Origin: Photobacterium sp. Ph5
Lineage (GTDB): Bacteria; Pseudomonadota; Gammaproteobacteria; Enterobacterales; Vibrionaceae
DNA: 60,933 nucleotides
Direction of reading: 5' to 3'
Assembly: GCF_022129445.1 (NCBI RefSeq)
Contig: NZ_JADQAQ010000012.1
Span: 28,605-89,537 of the forward strand
Shown: positions 27,018 through 36,865 of the stretch, one piece after another
Position numbering within the stretch: position 1 is the stretch's first letter
Layout: the number at the start of each line of letters is the position of its first letter
Notes under the pieces: generated by a model
What the model saw: the letters and a program-made list of their open reading frames with translations, nothing else
What the model was told of the DNA's origin: nothing
The model's database searches: none
Position numbers and translations under genes: made by a program

Positions 27018-27956
27018 ATGAATATTCATTTATCTGAACTTGCACAACCTGGCGCAATTTCTAACCCAAACACTTTCGCTGAATACCTGACTTTTGTATT
27101 TAATGAAAATAGTCATAACAATGACGTAAAAGAGATCTTTGCTAAAATACAAATAATTGAAAAATCAATTGCACAAAAAGATTTAACAGCAGATTTATCT
27201 TTAACCATCGGTATTTCAAATCATGGATGGTCTACAGTTTTTCCTGATGTTCAAGCGCCATCTTTATTACATGATTTTATTGCTATGGCTGACGGTGAAC
27301 GTAACTTCCCAAGTACACTGGGAGATATTTTCATCATGATAAAATCTGAACGTATGGATCTTAATTTTCAAGCAGCGAAATACATTGCCGCAGCACTCCA
27401 ACCTGTTGCGACTTTAATTGAAGATATTCAAGGTTTTAAATACTTAGATAATCGCGACATGATCGACTTTGTTGATGGAACTGAAAATCCAAAAAATGAA
27501 GCTCGTTTTAATGCAGTTTTAGTCGCGAATGATAGTGGTATCCACCAAGGCGGAACTTACTTGACCGTGCAACGCTATGTGGACCGTCAAGGCTTATGGG
27601 ATAAACAAACCACGGAATACCAAGAGCAAGTTATTGGTCGAACTAAGCTTGATGATATTGAACTTGATGATGAGCAGAAACCCGCTTGGGCGCATAATAA
27701 TAAGAGTAAAGTTATTATTGATGACCAAGAAATTAAAATGCTACGTCAGAACCGTCCATTTGGTAATGCTATGGAACATGGCACTATGTTTATCGGTTTT
27801 GCAGCTTCACCAGAAATTTTAGATATCTCCTTGAAACAAATGATTTATGCTGATGAAAATGGTAATTACGACCGATTATTGGATTTTGTGGAAGCAAAAA
27901 CAGGTACTCACTACTTTGTACCTTCACAAACATTAATGAATACTTTCGCCGATTAA
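27018..27956 (+). CDS. DyP-type heme peroxidase (YfeX-like)
   Basis: The 312-residue protein shows the DyP signature FVDGTENP (distal Asp), followed by GGTYLTVQRYVDRQGLW, IGRTK and the probable heme-ligand His in WAHNN (near residue 225). No signal peptide, so it is cytoplasmic, as YfeX is. DyP peroxidases oxidise dyes, porphyrinogens or other small molecules with H2O2. It sits as a stand-alone unit between two paralogous EAL genes and ends at a clear terminator. Confidence 0.93.
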   Translation: MNIHLSELAQPGAISNPNTFAEYLTFVFNENSHNNDVKEIFAKIQIIEKSIAQKDLTADLSLTIGISNHGWSTVFPDVQAPSLLHDFIAMADGERNFPSTLGDIFIMIKSERMDLNFQAAKYIAAALQPVATLIEDIQGFKYLDNRDMIDFVDGTENPKNEARFNAVLVANDSGIHQGGTYLTVQRYVDRQGLWDKQTTEYQEQVIGRTKLDDIELDDEQKPAWAHNNKSKVIIDDQEIKMLRQNRPFGNAMEHGTMFIGFAASPEILDISLKQMIYADENGNYDRLLDFVEAKTGTHYFVPSQTLMNTFAD

Positions 27957-27974
27957 TCTATCGCCTCAGCAATG

Positions 27975-28007
27975 TGCCTACAAATGAAAATTTGTGGGCA
28001 TTTTTTT
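27975..28007 (+). terminator. Rho-independent terminator after the DyP gene
   Basis: Stem TGCCTACAAAT / ATTTGTGGGCA with a 4-nt loop is followed by seven Ts. Confidence 0.88.
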
Positions 28008-28191
28008 GTTAAAAATCATAAAGTAATAAAAATATAATTTATTTTTAATTTAACCCATTGAAAAGTAACAAATACATTTTATTTTACAGAATAATTTCTT
28101 GATTCCTCGCACGTTCTGTTGTCCCCTATACACTTAATAATTAATTCTATCTTTTTATTTATATATACAAAGAGTATTTCTGGGGGCAAGA

Positions 28192-29055
28192 ATGCGCAAA
28201 ACCCTTTTAACCCGAGTATCACTAGCAGCTATTATTGCTACCATTGCGGGTTGTTCATCAACACCACCGCCGCCACCAACACCAACACCAACCGTTGAAA
28301 AAAGTTTCAAAACGATAGCTAGCCAATTTATGACTTCTGATACAACACGTAGCCAAGGTACCGTTGTTGATAAAGGTATGTTTTACCCTAAAGAAACCTT
28401 TTCTTTAAGTTATCGTTATTGCTCTGCAAGTGCCGAACAAGCGCAACAAGAAATTAGCCAATTTTATCAGTTAGCAAAAAAAACATGTAAAGCTAACTCT
28501 GGCACCATGATCAACCAAGATACAGATGCATGGTGTGTAAGCCACCCTAATACTCCAGATGAAACACCTATTTTCTCTGCACGTATAACATCTACGGATC
28601 TATGGGCTGATGTTTGTCCAACCGGGCCATTTGTCACAATGCGTGTTATTGAAAATAAAGATGTAGATAAAACAGCTTGGATTGATGGTGCTAAGCTCCT
28701 TGGTTACCAACCCTACTCTGTACATAGAAAGATTGTTCCATCGAACCAATCTCAGGCTGCACTCTTTAATGAGAAAGAAACGCCTGCACCAGAACAAGAA
28801 CCTTGGACTGAAGAAACTGGCTTTATTGCTACACACATAGGTGAAACTGTGTGTATGTATAAGAAAACCAAAGACGAAGCTTATGGCGTAACTTACAAGG
28901 GTAAAATCCAGAGTGTGAATGACAACCGCGTTAGCGTATTAGCGACTGAAAAATTAAAAGGTGATATTCGTATTGCCCCTGAAATTGATCCACTACCTTG
29001 GTATAAAGAAGCGGTTATTGAAGCAGATGCTCGCTCTTGGTTTATTTGCCAATAA
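28192..29055 (+). CDS. Lipoprotein with proline-rich linker, 287 residues
   Basis: A lipoprotein signal peptide (IAGC lipobox, Cys at residue 21) leads into a Pro/Thr-rich linker (SSTPPPPPTPTPT). The globular part contains at least seven cysteines (for example YRYCSAS, KKTCKAN, AWCVSHP, DVCPTG, TVCMYK, and FICQ at the C terminus). It is probably anchored in the outer membrane and disulfide-bonded. No known domain recognised. Single gene with a hairpin terminator at 29124. Confidence 0.78.
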   Translation: MRKTLLTRVSLAAIIATIAGCSSTPPPPPTPTPTVEKSFKTIASQFMTSDTTRSQGTVVDKGMFYPKETFSLSYRYCSASAEQAQQEISQFYQLAKKTCKANSGTMINQDTDAWCVSHPNTPDETPIFSARITSTDLWADVCPTGPFVTMRVIENKDVDKTAWIDGAKLLGYQPYSVHRKIVPSNQSQAALFNEKETPAPEQEPWTEETGFIATHIGETVCMYKKTKDEAYGVTYKGKIQSVNDNRVSVLATEKLKGDIRIAPEIDPLPWYKEAVIEADARSWFICQ

Positions 29056-29123
29056 AAACAGAAATAAAAAGCCTATTTCTAAACTAACATCATAACGTTA
29101 GACATTTCGGTTAAGCGAATTAT

Positions 29124-29160
29124 AATGCCTGATTTCGATATTCAATCGGAGTCAGGCATT
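29124..29160 (+). terminator. Hairpin terminator after the lipoprotein
   Basis: A 16-bp stem (AATGCCTGATTTCGAT / ATCGGAGTCAGGCATT, two G-U pairs) has a 5-nt loop. Only a weak T-rich stretch follows. Confidence 0.6.
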
Positions 29161-29968
29161 TCTAATTTAACCTTGATCCATTTAGTTATAGTAATGGCTC
29201 AATATAATATTCAATTTTTTATAAGCTCATCAGCTATTTGAGAGATATTTCTATCTTGAGCAAAGCTATGTACCGCATCATCTAAGTAATTTCTCTTTCT
29301 CAGTACACTTTGTATTAACCCATTTTTGCGATGGTTTATTGATATTTCGAATTGTGGTATCTCTTACAGTAAGTACTATTGCGACTTTTCTTTACTTAGT
29401 AACGTTTCTTTCTCACACTAACTTTTTAGAATGCATTCTCGACCTTAAATAGCTAATAATTATTTAAGTTCCTTACACGTCATATCGTCATCTGATTTTT
29501 GATTATGTTGAGGTACAAAATTTTGAATACCTAGATTTCTATATTTTTTAGCCTAATATGAAGTGTAATAAAAGAACAAACATTTAATACAGCATTAATA
29601 TGCGTTAAATACCAACTATTCACCCATATTAAACTAAGCACTTTTAACTTCGGTTGCAAAGACAAAAGAACAGGGACTATGAATGGTAAATACTTATTCC
29701 TGCAGTATATTTACTCGATGAAAAGTGATTTTTTTAGAAACAATAGATGAGACCTAGCTAAATATTGCTTTAACATAAGCATCCAAACTCCCAGCTCTAT
29801 TTGGATATAAAACATCCTATAATTAGGTTCAATTCATTCTTATAAGCTTTTATTTCATTCTAATCTTCCAGAACTACCAACTCAATTGACAATATATTAT
29901 CTGAAGTTGATAATATATTTTATAGATTAAAATAATTCATCTACATACGAAAAGTTTTTAACGACGCT
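29161..29968. other. Long non-coding stretch before the second EAL gene (808 bp)
   Basis: No supported gene. A 50-codon open frame on the minus strand (29363-29211, ending IADELIKN) lacks a start codon and sits beside another short open frame, so it may be the remnant of a decayed gene. The rest is AT-rich with no clear promoter. Confidence 0.4.
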
Positions 29969-31402
29969 ATGACTCACTCAAAGAATACATTTTACTTTTT
30001 ATTATTAACAATAACATTAACTATAATAACATCACTAACGTCAATCAATTACATTGAAAACAGAGAAACTAACAAGGTATTAGATATTATTGTTAATAGA
30101 ATATATTTAGCAAAAGTAAATTTAGAAAAAAATCACTACTTTAACCACAAGAATAATCAGCTCAGTAACAAAGCGTTAAATAAAATAATTTTTAACAACC
30201 CCTATATTCAATCCATAGAGTATATTAATGATAATCATTATTTAAAAAATGGAAAATATATTATAAAAAACAAATCATTATCACCAGAAATAAAAATATT
30301 ACTACACAAAAATAGAAGTACTTTCTTAACAACTCAACTTACTAAATCAAACATTTTTAGTTATATTTTTAGGTTTGGTACGGGATATTACCAGATCAAC
30401 TATTACTTTTCCTCATTGCAAGCAGCGCTACATAGCAACATAACTGTTAACAGAGTTTCAGACATTTATGATTTTGATAATAATAATGACAAATTGTTAT
30501 TATCAAAATATATTACTTTAAATGCCACTGGTTTAGTCATAGAAAGCGGCTTTAAGTTTAAGGCTCTTTCTATTTTAATATTGATATGTGTCGTCATTTC
30601 ATCTTTATTTTCTTATTGTATTATCAAGCTATTTCTTTCATTTTTTAATCAAAAAAATATCATGTATCGTTCTATAAAAAAAGGAATTAAAAACGAACAA
30701 TTCATTCCTTTTTATCAGCAGATATATTCATTTAAAGACAATGATTTTATTGCTGCGGAAGTTTTATGTAGATGGAAAAAGAACGATGAAATTATACCAC
30801 CATACAAATTCATTTCAGAATTAGAAGCATATGATGAAATAAATGAAGTGACACTTCATTTAATGAAAACAGCATTCAGTGATTTAAAAAAGTCTCATCA
30901 AAAAAAATTATTATTAAGCTTTAACTTTACAGTAAAGATGATGCTTAATCATGATTATATATCAGAAGTCATAAAAATTATCGAAAAAAATCATCACGTT
31001 AAAAACAAAATCATTATCGAATTAACTGAAAGTGATAACAGATTTATCCATATTGATAAATTAAAAGAATCAATGCTAATGCTTAAAAGTCATGGAATAT
31101 TATTATCTATTGATGATTTTGGTACAGGTTATTCAAATTTATATACAATTCAAGAATTACCTTTTGATATTATGAAAATTGATCGTGCATTTATCTCAAA
31201 TAAATATGCCGTTTCAAATAGTAATATGCTTGATATGATGGTTTCCTTAGGTAAATCGATGAATTTACTTATTGTTGCTGAAGGAATAGAGACAGAAGAT
31301 GAGTTATTACGAATAAAAAACCTTGATATTGATTGCTGTCAAGGATTCTATTTTTCAAAACCATGTGACTCAAAAAAATTCATCTTAGGCGAAGTAAAAT
31401 AG
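29969..31402 (+). CDS. Membrane EAL-domain c-di-GMP phosphodiesterase (paralog 2)
   Basis: This 477-residue protein has the same layout as the one at 25456: a membrane helix, a periplasmic sensor (shared FGTGYYQINYY), a second helix near 195-217 and a catalytically complete EAL domain (EVLCRW, SFNFTV, ELTESD, IDDFGTGYSN, MKIDRAF, AEGIET, CQGFY). The EAL halves are nearly the same from IDDFGTG to the end, while the sensors have diverged. This fits a duplication with new input specificity. Its stop is followed one base later by the start of a GGDEF gene, so a phosphodiesterase and a cyclase are made together. Confidence 0.9.
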   Translation: MTHSKNTFYFLLLTITLTIITSLTSINYIENRETNKVLDIIVNRIYLAKVNLEKNHYFNHKNNQLSNKALNKIIFNNPYIQSIEYINDNHYLKNGKYIIKNKSLSPEIKILLHKNRSTFLTTQLTKSNIFSYIFRFGTGYYQINYYFSSLQAALHSNITVNRVSDIYDFDNNNDKLLLSKYITLNATGLVIESGFKFKALSILILICVVISSLFSYCIIKLFLSFFNQKNIMYRSIKKGIKNEQFIPFYQQIYSFKDNDFIAAEVLCRWKKNDEIIPPYKFISELEAYDEINEVTLHLMKTAFSDLKKSHQKKLLLSFNFTVKMMLNHDYISEVIKIIEKNHHVKNKIIIELTESDNRFIHIDKLKESMLMLKSHGILLSIDDFGTGYSNLYTIQELPFDIMKIDRAFISNKYAVSNSNMLDMMVSLGKSMNLLIVAEGIETEDELLRIKNLDIDCCQGFYFSKPCDSKKFILGEVK

Positions 31403-31403
31403 T

Positions 31404-33089
31404 ATGTTATTAAACGTAATAAAGTTTGAAAAAATCACTAAAAATAAATATTCTTTAGCCCTAGCCTTTGTTATATCAATCGGATTATGTGTTTTAACAT
31501 TAAGCACAAATATATTATCAATACACCATCACAAAAAAATAAATGTTAGCTCATTTCATTTAGAAAAAAGTCAACTTTCAAAAAATGAATTAGCTGCACT
31601 CAATTATTTTCATTCTATCGATAGAAAAGATTATTCAAAAGAATATATCAACATAGCAGAAAGTATAAGGCCGCTTTTACAACAAGGTTATGGTTATAAT
31701 ATGGCTTTATTTATTCTAAGTAGCTTGTACAACAGTGATCAGTTAATACCAGTAGAAGAGATTTATGTGCTTGAAAAAATAATGTGTTTGCAGCAATTAA
31801 CACATGATAATATTGGTGCCATAAAAACACTTTTTAGTTACATGGAACTAGCGAAACAAATTAACCAAAAATATTATTATTATTACGGTAAACTTTATTT
31901 TGCTATTATTGCTAATAATCTTGGAAACTCAGAAAAATCAAAAAAACTTACTAATTTTATACTTGAAAATGCAAAACCTATTAACTCTAGTTGGCAACAG
32001 CTTATTTATGACGCTTATTTATTAAAGGCTGATAATGAAATATCAAATAAAGATTATAGATTAGCTATAAAAACACTGAATAATATTGATAACAAAAAAA
32101 ATTATATTAGTAATGATATGTGGGATGATTTCAAAGCATTTTCACTTATACAACGTTCTGAAGCTTATTATTACTTAAATGATACTAAACAAGGTCTTGA
32201 ATTTTTAAATCAAGCAAAAGACATTATTAACAAGAATAATAAAATTTATTTTGTTGATTTATATCCAACTTATCAATCAGTAAAAATACTTTATGCTAAA
32301 AATAGTGAAATTACTGATGGAAAAAACATCAGTTCTATTTTAAACATTGTTAGCTCATTAAATTATCGTTATATGTCTCTTATATATAAGAATAAACTAG
32401 ATTTATTATACAAAAAAAATGATTTCAAAACATATCATATCCTAAATACATCATTTATTAATGAATTAGAAAAGAGAAACAAATTATCCTATGAGCTATT
32501 TTATTTAAATGATAAATTATCAACTAACAATACGTTAATGAGTTATAAAATTAAAAAACTCACCAAATATAGCTTCTACTTTAGTCTTGTTTTGATTTTA
32601 ATGATTCTATTAACCTTTATTCTCATAAAGATGATTAATCATTTGAAAAAAATTGAAAATATTGATGGATTAACACTCTTACTTAATCGAAGAAAATTTG
32701 ACATTGATTACAAAAACAAATTAGGCACTGATACTATACTATGTATATTTGATGTGGATAATTTTAAAAATATAAATGATGAATTTGGTCATGATTTTGG
32801 TGATACTGTATTAAAAGTTATTTCTAAACATATTGCAAAATATATTGGGAAAGAACATCTTTACCGAATTGGTGGTGAAGAATTTGCAGTTATAATAAAA
32901 AACACTGAAGAAAATAAATTAAAGTTAAGTCAATTGCCAAATGTAATAGCGGAATTTCAGTGGATGAATAATCTTACCATTACGATTAGTGCTGGATGTG
33001 ATAACTTAAATCAAGCAACACCTTTTAAGAGTGCTGACAATTTACTATATAGAGCGAAGGCTTCAGGTAAAAATAAAATTCTATTTTAA
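31404..33089 (+). CDS. GGDEF diguanylate cyclase with TPR-like periplasmic region
   Basis: The 561-residue protein has an N-terminal membrane helix (about 15-37), a long helical repeat region resembling TPRs (about 60-380), a second membrane helix (about 390-415) and a C-terminal GGDEF domain. The active-site loop reads RIGGEEFAV, an active variant. The upstream DGLTLLLNRRKFD and FDVDNFKNINDEFGHDFGD segments are intact. There is no RxxD inhibitory site before GGEEF, so product feedback is probably absent. The start is 1 nt after the EAL gene stop. The DNA is very AT-rich, like its partner. Confidence 0.9.
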   Translation: MLLNVIKFEKITKNKYSLALAFVISIGLCVLTLSTNILSIHHHKKINVSSFHLEKSQLSKNELAALNYFHSIDRKDYSKEYINIAESIRPLLQQGYGYNMALFILSSLYNSDQLIPVEEIYVLEKIMCLQQLTHDNIGAIKTLFSYMELAKQINQKYYYYYGKLYFAIIANNLGNSEKSKKLTNFILENAKPINSSWQQLIYDAYLLKADNEISNKDYRLAIKTLNNIDNKKNYISNDMWDDFKAFSLIQRSEAYYYLNDTKQGLEFLNQAKDIINKNNKIYFVDLYPTYQSVKILYAKNSEITDGKNISSILNIVSSLNYRYMSLIYKNKLDLLYKKNDFKTYHILNTSFINELEKRNKLSYELFYLNDKLSTNNTLMSYKIKKLTKYSFYFSLVLILMILLTFILIKMINHLKKIENIDGLTLLLNRRKFDIDYKNKLGTDTILCIFDVDNFKNINDEFGHDFGDTVLKVISKHIAKYIGKEHLYRIGGEEFAVIIKNTEENKLKLSQLPNVIAEFQWMNNLTITISAGCDNLNQATPFKSADNLLYRAKASGKNKILF

Positions 33090-33274
33090 TGCTCCTGTAG
33101 GCGATAGTTCATGCTAGACAAACGTAATATGCATAATTAATGAGAATGACTAGATTCGTATACATAGATCTGATTTTTAATCTAGTCGATCTAAATCAAA
33201 AATTATTGATAATCAAAAGTAATCAAGAAAATCGCATAGATGATTATGATAGTCCTGATTACTTCATATTAAAG

Positions 33275-34258
33275 TCATTTGTGTATATAAGTTTCAAAAA
33301 AATCTAACGTATCTTGTAATGCCTGATTACGTAAGCAATCTTTTTCCATTAACAACTCATGTCGAGCATGTGGGATCACTTTCATTTTACACTCTGCACA
33401 CTTTGAGTAAAAAAGATGATGAGAATGGTTATCGACTACTTTATCGTCACCAGCCTGAAGCAATAAAACTGGCGTATGAATATGCTCAACATCCCGTATA
33501 CAGTTTTTTGCGGCAGCTAATGCTTGCCATACCCATCTAGCACTAGGACCACCAACTCGAAGCTCTGGATGACACTGATACAAATGCTTTGCCCAAACGT
33601 ATCGTATTTGGCTTTGACATTGATCATTTTCTTCAAAAGGTGCTTCATGATACGGCTTATATCCAAACACATAAGACGGTTGTGTTTGATAATGCTCGAT
33701 AATTTTAGCGATTGAAGAAGCAACTAATTTTAATGGTATAGGAAGGTTGATACCAAACATTGGCGCATTAAGTACCACAGCATTAAAATGCGTCTGATAA
33801 TGTTCTAAATATAAGGTTGTTATCGCTCCTCCCATTGAATGAGCCAATAAAAACCGTTGTCTGTATGTTTGTTTTTCAACGACATTTATAATAAATGAAT
33901 TAAGATCAGACACATAATCATCAAAACAGATCACATGACCAAGTTCACTATCATTTGTTAATCGCCCTGATGCGCCTTGACCGCGATGATCATAGGCGTA
34001 CACATCATAGCCTTTACGAGAGAACTCATAGCAAAGCTCCTGATATTTCCAGAAACTTTCATTACGCCCGTTAACAATGACAACACAACGCTCATTTTGA
34101 GGATGTCGGATACTTATCCATCGAATAGGTATTCCATCCACTCCTTTAAATTCACCTTGCTCCCTCTTTTGCCACATATAATGGACTTCACTCGCCATTA
34201 AATGGGTAAAAACCGACTCCTTGGTAACAAAATCCCTCTCACAATTTTGTTTAGCCAT
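33275..34258 (-). CDS. pldB: Lysophospholipase L2 (PldB-like alpha/beta hydrolase)
   Basis: The 327-residue protein matches E. coli PldB along its length: YDHRGQGASGR, the nucleophile Ser141 in LLAHSMGGAITTLYLEH, NAPMFGI, VGGPSARWVW, the acid in LLQAGDDKVVDN and the His in HARHELLMEKD. It removes the remaining acyl chain from lysophospholipids at the inner membrane. It starts 18 nt after the patatin gene, so phospholipid deacylation and lysophospholipid clearing are probably co-expressed. Confidence 0.92.
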   Translation of the reverse strand: MAKQNCERDFVTKESVFTHLMASEVHYMWQKREQGEFKGVDGIPIRWISIRHPQNERCVVIVNGRNESFWKYQELCYEFSRKGYDVYAYDHRGQGASGRLTNDSELGHVICFDDYVSDLNSFIINVVEKQTYRQRFLLAHSMGGAITTLYLEHYQTHFNAVVLNAPMFGINLPIPLKLVASSIAKIIEHYQTQPSYVFGYKPYHEAPFEENDQCQSQIRYVWAKHLYQCHPELRVGGPSARWVWQALAAAKNCIRDVEHIHTPVLLLQAGDDKVVDNHSHHLFYSKCAECKMKVIPHARHELLMEKDCLRNQALQDTLDFFETYIHK

Positions 34259-34276
34259 GACAACTTCTTATAATTA

Positions 34277-35266
34277 TTATGCAAATTTACACAAATCACT
34301 GACATCTTCTCCCATTAAATGGGACACATCACAATGGGGTTCTTGAATATCAATATGTCGCCCCACCGTATTTAAAAAATACTTACCTGATTGATAACCA
34401 ACGCTGTAATCTTCTTCTAATGATGGCATGTCGCTACCAATCATTTTTGACTTCAGTGCTTTTTGTGGATGAATCTCATATATTGTTACATCATCAGGAG
34501 GATTACTAAGAAATTCTTGTGTTTTCCTATAGTTATCTTCATGCTCTAACAACATTTCAATCATACCTGCGGCTTTAGAATGACCTAGCGCACGGCGAAT
34601 ATTACTCATCCAACAATGATCAAATGATGTATCAATAGGGACTGTTCGAATCACAACAATATGACGATAGCCACGCTCATAAGCTTCTTGAACAGGAATG
34701 GGGGCTGATAAACCACCATCAACCCAATATTCATTTTGTGAGTAAATTGGTTGTCTATTTAAAACAGGAATTGCACAGGAAGCTTTTAATGCCAACGACC
34801 AATTATCAGTATTTAAATTAAAATAAGCTGCTTGATGGCTCACCGTATTACTTGCTGATGCGAGTACAGTTCTATGACGCATATTTTGTCTGCCTTGATG
34901 CCAATTAAGTTCAAAGCGTGTTTGGGTTTGCTGCATTAACCAATCAAGATCAAGCCCCTCTCTACCAAACAAAAAGCGATAAACATCAAAGAAATGGTGG
35001 TTTGTTGTTGCTTCTGTGATTACCTTAAAAGCATGCTTCTTTTGACCACAAATATAAGAAGCTAAATTAAGCGATCCTGCAGACGTGCCAATCATTAATG
35101 AGAACGGATTAAAATTCTGATCTAAAAATGCGTCTAATACTCCCGCAGTGAAAATCCCTCTTTGACCTCCGCCTTCCGTGACAAGTGCTATCTTTGATAT
35201 ATCCTGAGGTTCATAGGACAATGCGTCATAATTTTGTACCGCATAAGATACATGCTTGCCTGTCAT
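34277..35266 (-). CDS. Patatin-like phospholipase (YjjU-like)
   Basis: The 329-residue protein has the patatin oxyanion loop EGGGQRGIF, the nucleophile Ser62 in GTSAGS and the catalytic Asp183 in VDGGLSAPI, forming the Ser-Asp dyad. It resembles E. coli YjjU in length and in the tail. It probably hydrolyses acyl esters of membrane lipids. GAGAGAG precedes the ATG. It is the first gene of a two-gene operon with pldB. Confidence 0.9.
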   Translation of the reverse strand: MTGKHVSYAVQNYDALSYEPQDISKIALVTEGGGQRGIFTAGVLDAFLDQNFNPFSLMIGTSAGSLNLASYICGQKKHAFKVITEATTNHHFFDVYRFLFGREGLDLDWLMQQTQTRFELNWHQGRQNMRHRTVLASASNTVSHQAAYFNLNTDNWSLALKASCAIPVLNRQPIYSQNEYWVDGGLSAPIPVQEAYERGYRHIVVIRTVPIDTSFDHCWMSNIRRALGHSKAAGMIEMLLEHEDNYRKTQEFLSNPPDDVTIYEIHPQKALKSKMIGSDMPSLEEDYSVGYQSGKYFLNTVGRHIDIQEPHCDVSHLMGEDVSDLCKFA

Positions 35267-35483
35267 CTTACTCTCTCAACACTATACACGTTCAATGTAA
35301 ATTCATCATACAATTATTGAAACGCATACTATCAAACAGGGGTCTAATGTCTAATAACAAACGATCAATTTTTGATTGTAAAAATATATGCTCTGATATC
35401 TAAACAATAACAGCTTGAACTTTAGATTTTATGTGATTTTACAAGTTAATATTATTAGAAAATATTTAACTGGTTATTCAACA

Positions 35484-36800
35484 TTACCTAATATAAGGAT
35501 GAAATAACGCATGAACATTCACTCTTGCTTTAAGTTTGGCTGCTAACAGATATAAACCGCCTAACTTACGGTGTAAAAAAATAGCATCGGCCGGTGGGGT
35601 ATGCCAATAACCATTATTCATACTCAAGGCGCTACCGGCATCGCGAATGCGTTTTCCCATATCTGTTACGCCAAAATCATACACACCATCAAACGCTAAT
35701 GGCTCACAAGCTTCTAAACACAAGTTTACAACAGCTTGTTTTGCGACATCTTCAATTTGCTGATGGAAAAAGCCTATTTGCTTCAGTGCAGTAAGCATAA
35801 CTTCACGATCCTTTCTAACCGCACCGGACATTAATTGACGATAACCTTCTGAAACACGCTCTGGATATTGGCGGGTGGCTCCAAAATCTAACAAGATAAA
35901 CTGTTGGCTGGTAAGGTTATAACGATAATTAGCAAAATTAGGATCGGTTTGCACTAATCGAAATTCAAACACTTCTTTGAACAATAAAGTAAAAGCAAGT
36001 GCCATCACTTCATCACGTATTGCTTGGGGCTGCTTAGCCAGTTGCTCTATTTCGATTCCTTCGACAAAACTCATCGCCAAGATCGTTTCACATGTTAAAT
36101 CATCATATATCTCAGGGATCAGAAAACGATCATCATCTGACAGTAATTGGCGAAATTGTTTAAGGTAGTGTGCTTCTTGCTGATAATTAGCTTCGGCATG
36201 TAACTGTTTTTTCGCTTCGTCTAATAGCTCTGACACATCAATAGACTTAGGGATTAATCCTGATAGATTCAGCAAGGTTGAAACATTATGTACATCGCTA
36301 TCAATGCTTTCTCCAATACCTGGATACTGTATCTTCAAAGCAATATCTCGACCGTCTTTGGTTTTTGCTCTATGAACTTGCCCTATTGATGCCGCAGCGA
36401 CAGGATAAAACGAAAACTGAGCAAATTTGTCTTGCCAATCTTCCCCCCAGTTAGCAATGAGCACATGATTCAATTGGCTAATAGGCATAGGTTTAGCATC
36501 AGCTTGCAAACGAGATAGCAGTTCAGTTAATTCTTTCGGGAGTAAATCACCAGCATCCATCGATAACAGTTGACCTACTTTCATCGCCGCACCGCGTAAC
36601 TGTGCTAATTGATCAGCCACACGTTGAGCATTTTTCGGCGTTAAGAGCAACTCACTGGCTTTGGGACGATGTCCTGACGCTAACTGTTTCACCCCTTCAG
36701 CAACCATGCCAGTTGCGACTCTTGACGCCAACGAGCCTAATTTCGATAGTCGTGATAATCGCCCTTTAGGTACTTTTGAATACTGATGTGGATCTTTCAT
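35484..36800 (-). CDS. ABC1/UbiB-family atypical kinase (AarF domain)
   Basis: The 438-residue protein shows the ABC1 hallmark KxGQ motif (AAMKVGQLLSMD), an Ala-rich nucleotide loop (PVAAASIGQVHRA), the lysine in ALKIQYPG, TDPNFANY and the metal-binding LLDFGATR. The family includes COQ8 and UbiB, which support ubiquinone synthesis through an unusual ATPase activity. No C-terminal UbiB membrane helices are seen, so it is a soluble paralog rather than UbiB itself. It lies just downstream of the photolyase pair on the same strand; a shared function is not shown. Confidence 0.9.
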   Translation of the reverse strand: MKDPHQYSKVPKGRLSRLSKLGSLASRVATGMVAEGVKQLASGHRPKASELLLTPKNAQRVADQLAQLRGAAMKVGQLLSMDAGDLLPKELTELLSRLQADAKPMPISQLNHVLIANWGEDWQDKFAQFSFYPVAAASIGQVHRAKTKDGRDIALKIQYPGIGESIDSDVHNVSTLLNLSGLIPKSIDVSELLDEAKKQLHAEANYQQEAHYLKQFRQLLSDDDRFLIPEIYDDLTCETILAMSFVEGIEIEQLAKQPQAIRDEVMALAFTLLFKEVFEFRLVQTDPNFANYRYNLTSQQFILLDFGATRQYPERVSEGYRQLMSGAVRKDREVMLTALKQIGFFHQQIEDVAKQAVVNLCLEACEPLAFDGVYDFGVTDMGKRIRDAGSALSMNNGYWHTPPADAIFLHRKLGGLYLLAAKLKARVNVHALFHPYIR

Positions 36801-36865
36801 GCTTAAACCTTATCTTACGATGATGTGTAACAACGTTATTAATGGCGATTAAACACGCCTTTTCT

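Noticed and set aside
29211..29363. 50-codon open frame on the minus strand ending IADELIKN
   Set aside because: No start codon or ribosome site; at best a remnant together with the neighbouring short frame.
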